Shown piece by piece: positions 34,791 through 47,756 of a stretch of 64,000 nt of DNA; within the stretch, counting starts at the first letter, position 1; the number at the start of each line of letters is the position of its first letter. The translations under genes and the position numbers were made by a program. The notes under the pieces were generated by a model, which was not told the DNA's origin, ran no database searches, and saw only the letters and a program-made list of their open reading frames with translations. Location of the stretch: NCBI GenBank assembly GCA_038229135.1, contig JBBROS010000016.1, forward strand, positions 12,735-76,734. Direction: 5' to 3'. Source of the stretch: JBBROS01 sp038229135. GTDB taxonomy: Bacteria; Pseudomonadota; Alphaproteobacteria; Acetobacterales; Acetobacteraceae.

Positions 34791-36470
34791 ATGAGGAGGC
34801 GGGGGCACGGCGGCGGCGGCTCGGGCTGGTTGTTGGGACAGACGGTTGCGACCCGGGCTGCCACCCGACCGATTGCGGCGCTCGGGCTGGCAGGCATCGC
34901 GTTCGGCATCCTGCAGGCCTGGAGCCTGGCGCAGCTCGTGGGGCCGCTGCTGGTGGGCGGCGCGGTGCGGGCGCCGGTGCTGTGGGGCGCGGTGTTCGCC
35001 ATCGCGGCGCTGGGGCGGGCAGGGATCATGGTGCTGGCCGATGGGCGGGGCTTTGCGGCCGGTGCCGCGGCGCGGCGCCGGGTCCGGACCGGCTTCTTGG
35101 TGGGCGCGCTTGCCCGGGGCCCACATGCGGGGCCTGCGCCGGGCGAGGCGGCCGCGACCGCGATCGACCGGGTGGACGCGCTCGACGCCTATTTCGGGCG
35201 CTGGCTGCCGGCCTCCGTGCTGGCCTGGGCGGGGCCGCTGATCGTCATTCTGGCGCTGCTGCCGGTGGACTGGGTTGCGGCGGCGATCGTGGCGGGCGCG
35301 TGTGCGCTGGTGCCGGTGGGCATGGCGCTGGCCGGCCTGGGTGCCGCAGCGGCGTCGCGTGCGCAGTTCGAGGCGATGGCACGGCTGCAGGCGCGGTTCC
35401 TGGACCAGGTCCGCGGCATCGCGACTGTCGTGATGGCCGGGCGGGCGGAGGATGCGGCGCGGCGGCTGCAGCGGGATGCACACGAGCTGGCGGGGCGCAC
35501 GATGCGGGTGCTGCGGGTGGCGTTCCTGTCCTCGGCGGTGCTCGATGCGGCAGCGGCGGGGGCGCTCGTGGTGCTGGCGGTGCGGGCCGGGCTCGCGGCG
35601 GAGGCAGGACGGCTCGAGCCGGTGGCGGCGACGTTCGGGCTCGTGCTGGTGGCCGAAGCGTTCGCGCCGCTGCGGGCGTTCGCCGCGGCGTATCAGGACC
35701 AGATCCATGCCCGTGCCTCCGCCGAGGCGCTCGCGATGGAGCCGCCCGCGGCGGCGGCCCCGGTCCCCCTTGTGGTGCGGACGGTGGCGGCGTCGGGCGT
35801 GACGGTCGCGTTCGAGAACGTGCGCTTCGCCTGGGACGAGGCGCGTGGCCCGGCGTTGGACGGATTGAGCTTCCGTGTGCCGCCCGGGGAGACGGTGGTG
35901 CTCGTAGGCCCGTCGGGTGCGGGGAAGTCGACGGTGCTCGAGCTGCTGCTGGGGTTCGTGCAGCCGCAGTCGGGGCGGATCACGATCAATGGGGCGGACA
36001 TCTCGACCATCACGCCGGCCGCCTTGTCGCGCATGACGGCCTGGATCGGGCAGCGGCCGGCGCTGTTCGCCGGCACGATCCGGGAGAACATCCGCTTCGG
36101 GCGGGAGGATGCGAGCGACGAGGAGGTGGTGGCAGCCGCGCGGGCCGCCGGGCTCGACCACGTGGCGGCGCTCCTGCCGGAGGGGCTGGGCACGGTGGTG
36201 GGCGAGGGCGGCTACGGCCTCTCGGGCGGGCAGGCCCAACGCGTGGCGATTGCGCGGGCGTGGATCCGTCAGGCGCCGCTGCTGTTGTTGGACGAGCCCA
36301 CGGCCCACCTGGACCCGGCGACCGAGGCGGACGTGCTGGACAGCCTGCGCCGCATCGCGCTCGGGCGGACGGTGCTGTTGGCGACGCATTCGAGTGCGGC
36401 GATGGCATTCGGCGGCCGACGGATCGTGCTCGAGGCCGGGCGGGCCGCGAGCGTCCAAGGTGCGGCATGA
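34791..36470 (+). CDS. cydD: Thiol reductant ABC exporter subunit CydD
   Basis: A 559-residue half-transporter with an N-terminal six-helix membrane domain and a C-terminal ATPase with Walker A GPSGAGKST, signature LSGGQAQRVAIARA and Walker B LLLDEPTAHLDP. CydDC exports cysteine and glutathione to the periplasm and is needed for assembly of cytochrome bd. The PALFAGTIRENIRFG segment is typical of CydD. cydC begins 10 nt downstream. The cydAB oxidase genes are not in the window. The start ATG at 34791 has only a weak ribosome site, so a slightly later start is possible. Confidence 0.9.
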   Translation: MRRRGHGGGGSGWLLGQTVATRAATRPIAALGLAGIAFGILQAWSLAQLVGPLLVGGAVRAPVLWGAVFAIAALGRAGIMVLADGRGFAAGAAARRRVRTGFLVGALARGPHAGPAPGEAAATAIDRVDALDAYFGRWLPASVLAWAGPLIVILALLPVDWVAAAIVAGACALVPVGMALAGLGAAAASRAQFEAMARLQARFLDQVRGIATVVMAGRAEDAARRLQRDAHELAGRTMRVLRVAFLSSAVLDAAAAGALVVLAVRAGLAAEAGRLEPVAATFGLVLVAEAFAPLRAFAAAYQDQIHARASAEALAMEPPAAAAPVPLVVRTVAASGVTVAFENVRFAWDEARGPALDGLSFRVPPGETVVLVGPSGAGKSTVLELLLGFVQPQSGRITINGADISTITPAALSRMTAWIGQRPALFAGTIRENIRFGREDASDEEVVAAARAAGLDHVAALLPEGLGTVVGEGGYGLSGGQAQRVAIARAWIRQAPLLLLDEPTAHLDPATEADVLDSLRRIALGRTVLLATHSSAAMAFGGRRIVLEAGRAASVQGAA

Positions 36471-36480
36471 GGAGGGCGGC

Positions 36481-38094
36481 ATGACGGCACTGCTGCGGGT
36501 GGCGCGGGTCGTGCGGCCGGAGGCGGCGGGGCTGGTGCTCGGGCTGGTGGCGACGCTGCTGTCGGTGAGTGCGCTGACCGGGCTCGTGCTGGCGGCAGGG
36601 GCGGCACCGGTGCTGGCGGGGGGCGTGGCGCTGGCCTGGGCGCTGCGGGGACTCGGCTTCGGGCGCGTGGCTCTGCGCTATGTGGAGCGGCTGGCGACGC
36701 ACCGGGCGACGTTCCGGGCGTTGACGGCGTTGCGGGTCTGGGCGTTCCGCGGGCTGGCCCGCCAGGCAGGGGGCGGGCTCGGGTTCATGGCGCGCGGGGA
36801 TGCGCTTGCGCGGGTGGTGGGGGATGTGGACGCGCTGGACGGGCTGTATCTCCGCGTGATCGTGCCGCTGCTGGCGGCGGTGGTGCTGCTGATCGACGTG
36901 GGGGTTCTGCTGGGCGCGAACGCACCGGGGCTGGCGTTGGCCGTGGCGGCGCTGCTTGGACTTTCGGCAGCCGGGGTGCCCTTCGTGGCCGGGCGCATGG
37001 CAGCCGGGGCGGCGGGCCAGGTCGCGCAGGCCGCGTCCGGACTGCGGGTGGCGGCGCTGGACACGCTGGAGGGCATGCGGGAGGTGCGGGCCTTCGGGAA
37101 CGAGGGGCGGATGCTGGCGCGGGTGCAGGCGCGGGAGGGCGCGCTGCTCGGGCTGCAGCAGGACTTGGCTCATCGTGCATCGTTGGCGCAGGCGGCGTCG
37201 GGCGTGTGTGGGCAAGCGGCGCTGCTGCTGGTGGTGTTGCATGGGCTGCCGGGTGCGGTGCTTCTGCCGGCGGTGCTGCTGACCCTCGCCGCGTTCGAGG
37301 CGGCGGCGCCGCTCGCGCGGGCGGGCGTGCTCGCGGGCCAGGCCTCGGCTGCGACAGGACGGGTGTTGGCGCTGGCAGACGGCGAGCCCATGGCGGCTGT
37401 GTCGGGCCCTGTCCCGCCCAGGAGCGGGATCCGGTTCGAGGCGGTGAAGTTCGGCTGGCCGGGGCGGCCCGTGCTGTTCGACGGGCTCACCCTGGACATC
37501 CCCGCCGGAAGCCGGGTGGCGGTGCTCGGGCCGTCAGGCTCCGGCAAGTCCACGCTCGCGGCGCTGCTGCTGAAGGTGGCTGCGCCGGATGGAGGGCGCA
37601 TCACCCTGGGCGGCGCGGACATCGCCGGGCTGGCGGATGATGCGGTGCGGTCGCGCGTGGCCTGGCTGAGCCAGTCCACGCACGTGTTCGGGGACACGGT
37701 TCGGGCCAACCTGCTGCTGGCCCGGCCCGGCGCGGACGACGCGGCGCTGTGGCGGGCACTTGCGCTGGCAGGTGTGGACGAGGTGGTCCGTGGGCTGCCG
37801 GACGGGCTGGATACCTGGATCGGCGCGGGCGGGGCCGGGCTCTCGGGCGGTCAGGCGCGACGGGTGGCGTTGGCGCGGACGCTCCTGTCCGACGCGCCCG
37901 TGCTGTTGCTGGACGAGCCGGCGACGGGGCTGGACGATGCAGCGGAGCGGGCGTTCTTCGTGGCGCTGAACGAGGCGCTCGACGCGTCGCCCGGGCGGAC
38001 GCTGGTGCTGATCGCGCACCGGCTGCTGGGGGTGGAGCGGGTGGACCGGATATACCGGATCAGCGGCGGCAGCGCGGTCGCGGCGGCCGGGTAG
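36481..38094 (+). CDS. cydC: Thiol reductant ABC exporter subunit CydC
   Basis: A 537-residue half-transporter forming a heterodimer with CydD. Membrane domain residues about 1-300; ATPase with GPSGSGKST, signature LSGGQARRVALART and Walker B VLLLDEPATGLDD. The segment VWAFRGLARQA and following GGGLGFMARGDALARVVGDV is typical of CydC. The ATG at 36481 follows GGAGGG at 36471-36476. The frame is open far upstream, but only as an alternative frame of cydD. The gene is convergent with livF. Confidence 0.9.
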   Translation: MTALLRVARVVRPEAAGLVLGLVATLLSVSALTGLVLAAGAAPVLAGGVALAWALRGLGFGRVALRYVERLATHRATFRALTALRVWAFRGLARQAGGGLGFMARGDALARVVGDVDALDGLYLRVIVPLLAAVVLLIDVGVLLGANAPGLALAVAALLGLSAAGVPFVAGRMAAGAAGQVAQAASGLRVAALDTLEGMREVRAFGNEGRMLARVQAREGALLGLQQDLAHRASLAQAASGVCGQAALLLVVLHGLPGAVLLPAVLLTLAAFEAAAPLARAGVLAGQASAATGRVLALADGEPMAAVSGPVPPRSGIRFEAVKFGWPGRPVLFDGLTLDIPAGSRVAVLGPSGSGKSTLAALLLKVAAPDGGRITLGGADIAGLADDAVRSRVAWLSQSTHVFGDTVRANLLLARPGADDAALWRALALAGVDEVVRGLPDGLDTWIGAGGAGLSGGQARRVALARTLLSDAPVLLLDEPATGLDDAAERAFFVALNEALDASPGRTLVLIAHRLLGVERVDRIYRISGGSAVAAAG

Positions 38095-38114
38095 GGGTTT
38101 TCCAACCCCGTCCT

Positions 38115-38141
38115 CGCTCCCCCAAGAGGAGGGGGAAAGCG
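38115..38141. terminator. Candidate bidirectional hairpin between convergent cydC and livF
   Basis: TCCCCC (38118-38123) and GGGGGA (38131-38136) form a 6-bp GC stem with a 7-nt loop, extended by CGC/GCG pairs after a two-base bulge. It sits in the 50-nt gap between convergent stop codons. No T-tract follows, so intrinsic termination is a plausible but unproven role. Confidence 0.4.
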
Positions 38142-38144
38142 GGT

Positions 38145-38863
38145 TCAGTGCCCGCCTTCGAGGTAGGCCGCCCGAACCTCGGGGCGGGCCAGGAGTTCCG
38201 CGCCGGTGCCGGCCATGGTGATGGCGCCGTTGACCAGCACGTAACCGCGATGAGCGAGGCGGAGGGCCTGGAAGGCGTTCTGCTCCACCAGCAGCACCGT
38301 GAGGCCGGTGGTGCGGTTCAGCTCCCGGATGGCGCCGAAGATGCTGCGGCAGACGAGCGGGGCGAGGCCGAGGCTCGGCTCGTCGAGGAGGAGCAGGCGG
38401 GGGCGGCTCATCAATGCGCGGCCGATCGAGAGCATCTGCTGCTCGCCGCCGGAGAGGGTCCCGCCGCGCTGCGTGAGGCGCTCCTTCAGGCGGGGGAAGA
38501 GCGTGAACACGAGGTCCCGCGTGGCCTCGTAATCCTTCATCCTGGCCACCTGCGCGCCCATCAGCAGGTTCTCGTGCACCGACATGCGGGCGAAGATGCG
38601 GCGGCCCTCGGGGGACTGGGCGACACCCTTGTGCATGATCTCGTGGGTCGGGCAGCGGGTGATGTCCTCGCCCTCGAGCACGATGGAGCCGTCGCGGGCC
38701 TGCGGGGAGCCGCAGATGGTCATCATCAGCGTGGACTTGCCGGCGCCGTTGGCGCCGATGAGGGTGACGATCTCCCCGGGATGGACCTCGAGGTCGACGC
38801 CCTTGAGGGCCTGGATGGCGCCGTAAAAGGCGGTGACGCCACGGAGCGAGAGAAGCGGCGCGG

Positions 38864-38867
<4 letters not shown>
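38145..38867 (-). CDS. livF: Branched-chain amino acid ABC transporter ATP-binding protein LivF
   Basis: A 240-residue cytosolic ATPase with Walker A GANGAGKST, signature LSGGEQQMLSIGRAL and Walker B LLLDEPSLGLAPL, ending in the LivF-typical switch and VLVEQNAFQAL. With LivG it powers the LivHM permease. The ATG at 38867 overlaps the livG stop as ATGA. It is the last gene of livHMGF. Confidence 0.94.
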
Positions 38868-41893
<3,026 letters not shown>

Positions 41894-42026
41894 GCGGATT
41901 TCCCTGTTGCGGGCACCGTCGAACAAGCCACAAGGCATGCGCCGGGGCAAGCAGGACGTGCAGTGCCACTAGCCGCGGTGCGCCGCCTGCCCTACATGCA
42001 GCGCCTGTTCGAGGAGAGCGTCGCGC

Positions 42027-42640
42027 GTGTTCACCGGCATCGTCACGGGCATCGGCACCGTCCGCAGCGTGGTGCCGCTGGGGGCGGGGCGCGACATGCG
42101 GATCACGCTGGAGGCCCCTTGGCCGGATACCGCTGCCATCGCCGAGGGGGCGAGCATCGCCTGTGCCGGGTGCTGCCTGACGGCGGTGGAGCTGGGGGCG
42201 GACTGGTTCGCGGTGGATGCGTCGGCGGAGACGCTGTCGAAGACGAACCTCGGCGGCTGGGCGCCGGGCGCGCGGGTGAACCTGGAGCGGAGCCTGCGCA
42301 TGGGCGACGAGCTGGGTGGGCACCTGGTTTCGGGCCACGTGGATGGGCTCGGGCGCGTGGTGCACGTCGCCCAGGAGAATGGCTCCTGGCGCGTGGGCAT
42401 CGAGGTGCCAGGGCCGCTCGCGCGATTCATCGCGGCCAAGGGCAGCGTCGCGGTGGACGGGGTGTCGCTCACGGTCAACGAGGTCGAGGGGGCCCGCTTC
42501 GGCGTGAACATCATTCCGCACACCTGGACAGCCACCACGCTCGGCGGCCTGGTGCCGGGGGCGGCGGTGCACATCGAGATCGACATGCTGGCGCGCTACG
42601 TGGCCCGGCTGCAGGAGACGGCCCCCATGGCGTTGAACTC

Positions 42641-42644
<4 letters not shown>
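42027..42644 (+). CDS. ribE: Riboflavin synthase, alpha subunit
   Basis: Riboflavin synthase dismutates two 6,7-dimethyl-8-ribityllumazines into riboflavin. The 205-residue protein shows the two lumazine-binding repeats: FTGIVTGIGTVRSV with SIACAGCCLTAVEL, and GGHLVSGHVDGLGRVV with GVSLTVNEVEG. The start is a GTG at 42027 with GAGGAG about 10 nt upstream. It heads a coupled set ribE-ribB-ribH-nusB-thiL. ribD is not in the window, and no FMN riboswitch structure was recognised upstream. Confidence 0.95.
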
Positions 42645-43758
<1,114 letters not shown>

Positions 43759-43762
<4 letters not shown>

Positions 43763-44241
43763 GCACCGCCGACGCGCCGCTGCCGGCCGCCCCCGAGGTG
43801 CCCGGCCCGCCCCCGCACGTGCTGGTGGTACGGGCTCCCTACTACCGCGAGGTGATCGACGGCATGACGCGCGGGGCCGAGCGGATCCTGCGCGGGGCCG
43901 GCGCCACCTTCGACACGCTGGACGTGGCCGGCAGCTTCGAGCTGGCGCAGGCCATCCGCATCGTGCTGCGGGGTGGGCAAAAGTTCGACGGCTTCGTGGC
44001 GCTGGGCTGCATCGTGCGGGGCGGGACGGATCATTACGAGTTCATCTGCCGGGAGAGCATGGCCGGGCTGATGCACGTGGCGCTGCAGTTCGGCTGCGCG
44101 CTGGGCAGCGGGGTGCTGACGGTGCACTCGCTGGAGCAGGCGGTGGCGCGGTCGGGGGAGGATGGGCACAACAAGGGGGCCGAGGCCGCCGCCGCATGCC
44201 TGCTGCAAGTGGCGGCCGCGCGCCGCTTCGGGGCCGCCTGA
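43759..44241 (+). CDS. ribH: 6,7-dimethyl-8-ribityllumazine synthase RibH
   Basis: RibH condenses the DHBP synthase product with 5-amino-6-ribitylaminouracil. The 160-residue protein has the family segments APYYREVIDGM, DVAGSFELAQAI, and ALGCIVRGGTDHYEFICRES with the catalytic His. The N-terminus has a Pro/Ala-rich lead of about 18 residues. ATG at 43759 overlaps the ribB stop, and its own stop overlaps the nusB start by one base (TGATG). Confidence 0.95.
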
Positions 44242-44744
44242 TGGGCCGCGGACCCCGGCCGGACGGCAAGCGCCCGCGCACGGCCTCCCGGGTGGCGGCG
44301 GTGCAGGCGCTGTTCCAAAGCGAGCAGTCGGGCGAGACGGTCGAGACGATCATCGACCAGTTCGTGCGGCACCGCCTGGGCGCGCTGCCGGAGGGCGAGC
44401 CGGAGGGCTATGAAGAAGGGCGCGTGCCGGACGCCCACGTGCCGCTGTTCGGCCGCATCGTACGAACGGCGGTGGAACAGCAGGACCGGCTGGACGCGAT
44501 GATCGCGGGCGCGCTGCCCGACGAGTGGCCCATGGCCCGGCTGGACCCGGTGTTGCGCGCCGTGCTGCGGGCGGGCGGCGCGGAGCTGTCCATGGAGGAC
44601 GGGCCGCCGAGCCGGGTGGTGATCAACGAGTATCTGGACGTGGCGCACGGCTTCTTCGACGGCGATGAGCCGCGGATGGTGAACGGGCTGCTGGACCGGA
44701 TGGCGCGGGCGCTGCGGCCGCACGAGTTCGTGCCGACCGCATGA
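44241..44744 (+). CDS. nusB: Transcription antitermination factor NusB
   Basis: NusB joins NusE and boxA RNA to support antitermination of rRNA transcription. The 167-residue all-helical protein has SRVAAVQALFQSEQ near the N-terminus and the conserved LDPVLRAVLRAGGAEL and VINEYLDVAHGFF helices. The ribH-nusB pairing with thiL downstream is widespread in proteobacteria. The ATG shares one base with the ribH stop. Confidence 0.94.
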   Translation: MGRGPRPDGKRPRTASRVAAVQALFQSEQSGETVETIIDQFVRHRLGALPEGEPEGYEEGRVPDAHVPLFGRIVRTAVEQQDRLDAMIAGALPDEWPMARLDPVLRAVLRAGGAELSMEDGPPSRVVINEYLDVAHGFFDGDEPRMVNGLLDRMARALRPHEFVPTA

Positions 44745-45685
44745 GCGCTGCGCCCGAGGAGTTCGGGCGGATCGCGCGGCACTTCGCGCCGCTGACTGGC
44801 CCGGCGGGGCTGGGCCTGCTGGACGACGCCGCCGTGCTGGCGCCGCCGCCAGGGCGGGAGCTGGTGCTGACGGTGGATGCGATGGTGGCGGGGGTGCATT
44901 TCCTCCCGGACGATCCGGTGGATCTCGTGGCGCGCAAGCTGCTGCGGGTGAACCTGTCGGACCTGGCGGCGATGGGGGCGACGCCGCTCGGGTATTTGAC
45001 CACGGTGTCGGTGCCGCGGGAGACGCCGGATGCGTGGTTTGCGGCGTTCGCTGCGGGACTGGCGGAGGACCAGGCGGCATTTGGAATGCAGCTGCTGGGC
45101 GGGGACACGACGAGCACGCCGGGGCCGGTGAGCCTGACGCTGACCGCCATCGGGCACGTGGCCCCGGGGCAGGCGATACGGCGCGCGGGGGCGCGTGCGG
45201 GCGACGAGCTGTGGGTGACCGGGACGATCGGGGATGGCGCGCTGGGGCTGCTGGCGCTGCGCGGGGAAGTCGCGGACCCCGAGGGGTGGCTTGCAGGACG
45301 CTATCGACTGCCGCAGCCGCGGATGGGGCTGATCGACGGTGGGCTCGTGCGGGCCGCGATGGACGTGTCGGACGGGCTGGTGCAGGACGCCGGGCACCTG
45401 GCGCGGGCGGCGGGGCTGGGCTGCGTGATCGAGGCCGCCCGTGTGCCGCTCTCGCCGGCGGCCCACACGGCGGACCGCCTCGCGCTCTGCCTCACGGGTG
45501 GGGACGATTACGAGCTGGCGATGGCCGTCGCGCCGGGCGGCGGGGCGGCGCTGGAGGCGCGCGCGGCGGCGCTGCGGACGACCGTGAGTCGGGTGGGGTG
45601 GTTCGAGGCGGGGGCGGGGGTCGTGGTGAGGGACGAGGCGGGAGACGTGTTGACCCTACGGTCGTCCGGTTGGAGCCACTTCTAG
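44741..45685 (+). CDS. thiL: Thiamine-monophosphate kinase ThiL
   Basis: ThiL phosphorylates thiamine monophosphate to the active diphosphate. The 314-residue PurM/AIR-synthase-like protein has GLGLLDDAAVLAPP (metal-binding Asp pair), VLTVDAMVAGVHFL, NLSDLAAMGATPLGYL, GGDTTSTPGPVSLTLTAIG and MDVSDGLVQDAGHL. It overlaps nusB as ATGA and ends 4 nt from the convergent bamE stop. Confidence 0.95.
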   Translation: MSAAPEEFGRIARHFAPLTGPAGLGLLDDAAVLAPPPGRELVLTVDAMVAGVHFLPDDPVDLVARKLLRVNLSDLAAMGATPLGYLTTVSVPRETPDAWFAAFAAGLAEDQAAFGMQLLGGDTTSTPGPVSLTLTAIGHVAPGQAIRRAGARAGDELWVTGTIGDGALGLLALRGEVADPEGWLAGRYRLPQPRMGLIDGGLVRAAMDVSDGLVQDAGHLARAAGLGCVIEAARVPLSPAAHTADRLALCLTGGDDYELAMAVAPGGGAALEARAAALRTTVSRVGWFEAGAGVVVRDEAGDVLTLRSSGWSHF

Positions 45686-45689
45686 GCCG

Positions 45690-46187
45690 CTACAGCCCCT
45701 GCGCAACCGAGGCTCCGCTGCCGCCTACGCCGCCGGAGGGGGAGGCGGTGGATGCGCCGCTGGGGCCGGCGCTGAAGCGGCCGACGTTGCCCAGGAGCTG
45801 GCCCAGGAAGCTCGCCTCGCTGCCGGGCGAGGGGGTGGCGCGGCTGGCGATGGACACCTCGCGGCTGTCGTCCTGGTTCAGGCGCTGGACCGACCGGAGG
45901 ACGCCGCCCTGGTCGAAGGTCAGCACCGTCACGTCCTGGGCCATGATCCCCGGGGTGCGGCCGACGCGGGTGCGGGTGGTTTCGCTGATGTAGATCCAGC
46001 GGTTGTCGTCGAACGCGGCGCGGGCGGAGGGGGAGCCGATGAGCGAGCTTGCATCGGCCTTGGTCGAGGTGCCGACCACGAGCTCCTTCAGCACGTCCGG
46101 GTCCACCTTGTTGCCACGCTGGGTGCGGGGCGTTTCGATCACGCTACAGGCGGTGAGCGTCAGAAGGAGGAGCAGGATGGTGCGCAC
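45690..46187 (-). CDS. bamE: Outer membrane assembly lipoprotein BamE (SmpA/OmlA family)
   Basis: BamE is an accessory lipoprotein of the BAM complex that inserts beta-barrel proteins in the outer membrane. The N-terminus is a short lipoprotein signal, RTILLLLLTLTAC, with the lipidated Cys in LTAC. The SmpA/OmlA domain follows (VVGTSTKADASSLIGSPSAR, DNRWIYISETTRT). GTG at 46187 is preferred, with GGGGA 8 nt upstream; a GTG 45 nt earlier has no ribosome site. A Ser/Gly/Ala-rich tail of about 40 residues is extra to the family core. Confidence 0.86.
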   Translation of the reverse strand: MRTILLLLLTLTACSVIETPRTQRGNKVDPDVLKELVVGTSTKADASSLIGSPSARAAFDDNRWIYISETTRTRVGRTPGIMAQDVTVLTFDQGGVLRSVQRLNQDDSREVSIASRATPSPGSEASFLGQLLGNVGRFSAGPSGASTASPSGGVGGSGASVAQGL

Positions 46188-46350
46188 GCGGTGTGTCCCC
46201 AAGGGTGAAGCGGGTCGTCGGGCGAGTTGCACCTGGGCGGGCCGGGCCTATGTTGGCATGGCCGCCGAGGTCTTTGGTGGCCGTGGCGTGTCACCAACAC
46301 CGCACCGTGTCAATTCAAGCTTGGGCCCGGAGCCTGGGGAGACGGGGAAT

Positions 46351-46896
46351 ATGTTCGGCTTGTTCCGCCGCCGGCCGCATGAGCGTGCCGCCTATTCGCT
46401 CTACACGGACGCGGTGCGTGCCGCCCGGCGCCCTTGGTTCTACTCGACGCTCGGCGTGCCGGACACGCTCGACGGGCGGTTCGACCTCGTCGGCCTGCAC
46501 GTGTTCCTGCTCGTCGACCGGCTGCACCGCGAGGGCGCGGCGGGCAAGGCGCTGGCGCAGGCGGTGTTCGATGCGATGTTCGCCGACATGGACTTCAACC
46601 TGCGCGAGATGGGCGTTGGGGACATGACGGTGGGCAAGAAGGTCAAGCAGATGATGACCGCCTTCCACGGCCGCTCGACCGTGTATGCGGCGGCGCTGGA
46701 GGCCGACGATGCGGCCCAGGGACAGGCCGGGCTCGAGGCTGCGCTGGCGCGCAACGTCTGGCGCGGCGAGGAGCCGGAGGGGGCTGCGGCGTCGCTCGCC
46801 GGGCTGATGCGACGGGAGCGGGAGCGGCTCGGGGCGGTCCCCGTGGCAGCCTTCGTCGCGGGCGCGCCGCAGTTCGCAGACCCGGTCCTGGCTTGA
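46351..46896 (+). CDS. Ubiquinol-cytochrome c chaperone (CBP3 family)
   Basis: A 181-residue protein of the CBP3/UQCC1 family, which assists assembly of the cytochrome bc1 complex. Recognisable segments are RAARRPWFYSTLGVPDTLDG, FDLVGLHVFLLVDRL and ADMDFNLREMGVGDMTVGKK with AFHGRSTVY. The ATG at 46351 follows GGGGAGA. It starts the block CBP3-DUF177-rpmF-plsX-fabH, common in Rhodospirillales and relatives, and is divergent from bamE. Confidence 0.92.
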   Translation: MFGLFRRRPHERAAYSLYTDAVRAARRPWFYSTLGVPDTLDGRFDLVGLHVFLLVDRLHREGAAGKALAQAVFDAMFADMDFNLREMGVGDMTVGKKVKQMMTAFHGRSTVYAAALEADDAAQGQAGLEAALARNVWRGEEPEGAAASLAGLMRRERERLGAVPVAAFVAGAPQFADPVLA

Positions 46897-46898
46897 CG

Positions 46899-47378
46899 AT
46901 GGTGGCCGAGTTCTCCCGGCCGGTCGCGCTCGAGCGGATGCCTTCGACGATGATGGTGGAGGCGACTGCGCCCGAGCGCTCGGCGCTGGCTGGGCGGCTG
47001 CGAATCGTCGCTGTGGCCCGCCTGCGCTGCCGTTTTACGCTGCGCCGCGTGGGGGATGCTGTAGAGGCGGAGGGCGCGCTCGAGGCGCAGGTGGTGCAGG
47101 ATTGCGTGGTGAGCCTCGAGCCGGTCGCGCAGGCCGTCTCGGAGGTGTTCCGCCTGCGCTTCGTGCCGGAGGGCGAGGAGCGGGACCTGATGGACCCCGA
47201 GTCGCCGGACGAGATCGGGCATGACGGGCGCACGATCGACCTGGGGGAGGCGGCTGCCGAGCAGTTGGCGCTGGCGCTCGACCCATACCCGCGCGCAGAT
47301 GGGGCGGAGCTCGATCCGTCCGCGACGGAGGACGAGGGCGGGGCGTTCGCTGGGCTCGCGCAGCTACGCCGCGATTAG
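46899..47378 (+). CDS. yceD: DUF177 (YceD) family protein
   Basis: A 159-residue protein of the YceD/DUF177 family, almost always found next to rpmF and implicated in 23S rRNA/ribosome metabolism. Cues are LRCRFTLRR, QVVQDCVVSLEPVAQAVSEV and the acidic-hydrophobic end GRTIDLGEAAAEQLALALDP. The start ATG is 2 nt after the CBP3 stop. The stop codon TAG lies in the first unit of a tandem repeat. Confidence 0.9.
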   Translation: MVAEFSRPVALERMPSTMMVEATAPERSALAGRLRIVAVARLRCRFTLRRVGDAVEAEGALEAQVVQDCVVSLEPVAQAVSEVFRLRFVPEGEERDLMDPESPDEIGHDGRTIDLGEAAAEQLALALDPYPRADGAELDPSATEDEGGAFAGLAQLRRD

Positions 47379-47418
47379 AGACTTGCTTGCAGGACGATTA
47401 GAGACTTGCTTGCAGCAA
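47373..47418 (+). repeat. Tandem 23-bp duplication across the DUF177 stop codon
   Basis: GATTAGAGACTTGCTTGCAG occurs at 47373-47392 and again at 47396-47415, with 3-nt spacers giving a 23-bp period. The first copy includes the last codon and TAG stop of the DUF177 gene. A recent duplication by slippage or unequal exchange is the simple explanation. Confidence 0.9.
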
Positions 47419-47438
47419 GGGTGCGCCTCTGCTAGACG
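47410..47438 (+). promoter_or_regulatory. Candidate promoter for rpmF
   Basis: TTGCAG (47410-47415) and TAGACG (47433-47438) are 17 nt apart, upstream of rpmF (47521). The -35 hexamer is formed by the second unit of the tandem repeat, so the duplication also copied part of it. The match is moderate and visual. Confidence 0.35.
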
Positions 47439-47520
47439 GCGCGCCTTGCATCGAACAGCGTAATGCGGGCCAGCCACACCAGGCGGCGCCGCCCAGATAG
47501 CCCGGAGGGGCATTAAACCC

Positions 47521-47721
47521 ATGGCCGTTCCAAAGAAGAAGACCTCGCCGAGCCGCCGGGGCATGCGCCGCAGCCATGATGCGCTGCCGACCGAGGCGCA
47601 TGCGGACTGCAGCAATTGCGGCGAGCTGAAGCGGCCGCACCACATCTGCAGCCATTGTGGCCACTACAACGGCCGCGAAGTGCTGCGCGCCGAGGACCTG
47701 AAGGGCGCCGTTCGCGCCTGA
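47521..47721 (+). CDS. rpmF: 50S ribosomal protein L32
   Basis: A 66-residue ribosomal protein with the canonical start MAVPKKKTSPSRRGMRRSHD. Its zinc ribbon has four cysteines: CSNC and, 13 residues on, CSHC (CSNCGELKRPHHICSHCG). The GGAGGG at 47504-47509 lies 11 nt upstream. Gene order rpmF-plsX-fabH is as in most proteobacteria and links ribosome and fatty-acid/phospholipid synthesis. Confidence 0.97.
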   Translation: MAVPKKKTSPSRRGMRRSHDALPTEAHADCSNCGELKRPHHICSHCGHYNGREVLRAEDLKGAVRA

Positions 47722-47756
47722 ATGGGCCGGCTTGACGGCCACGAAAGGGCGCAACC

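Noticed and set aside
41950..42026. FMN riboswitch upstream of ribE
   Set aside because: The gap is short and lacks the conserved RFN core and paired segments.
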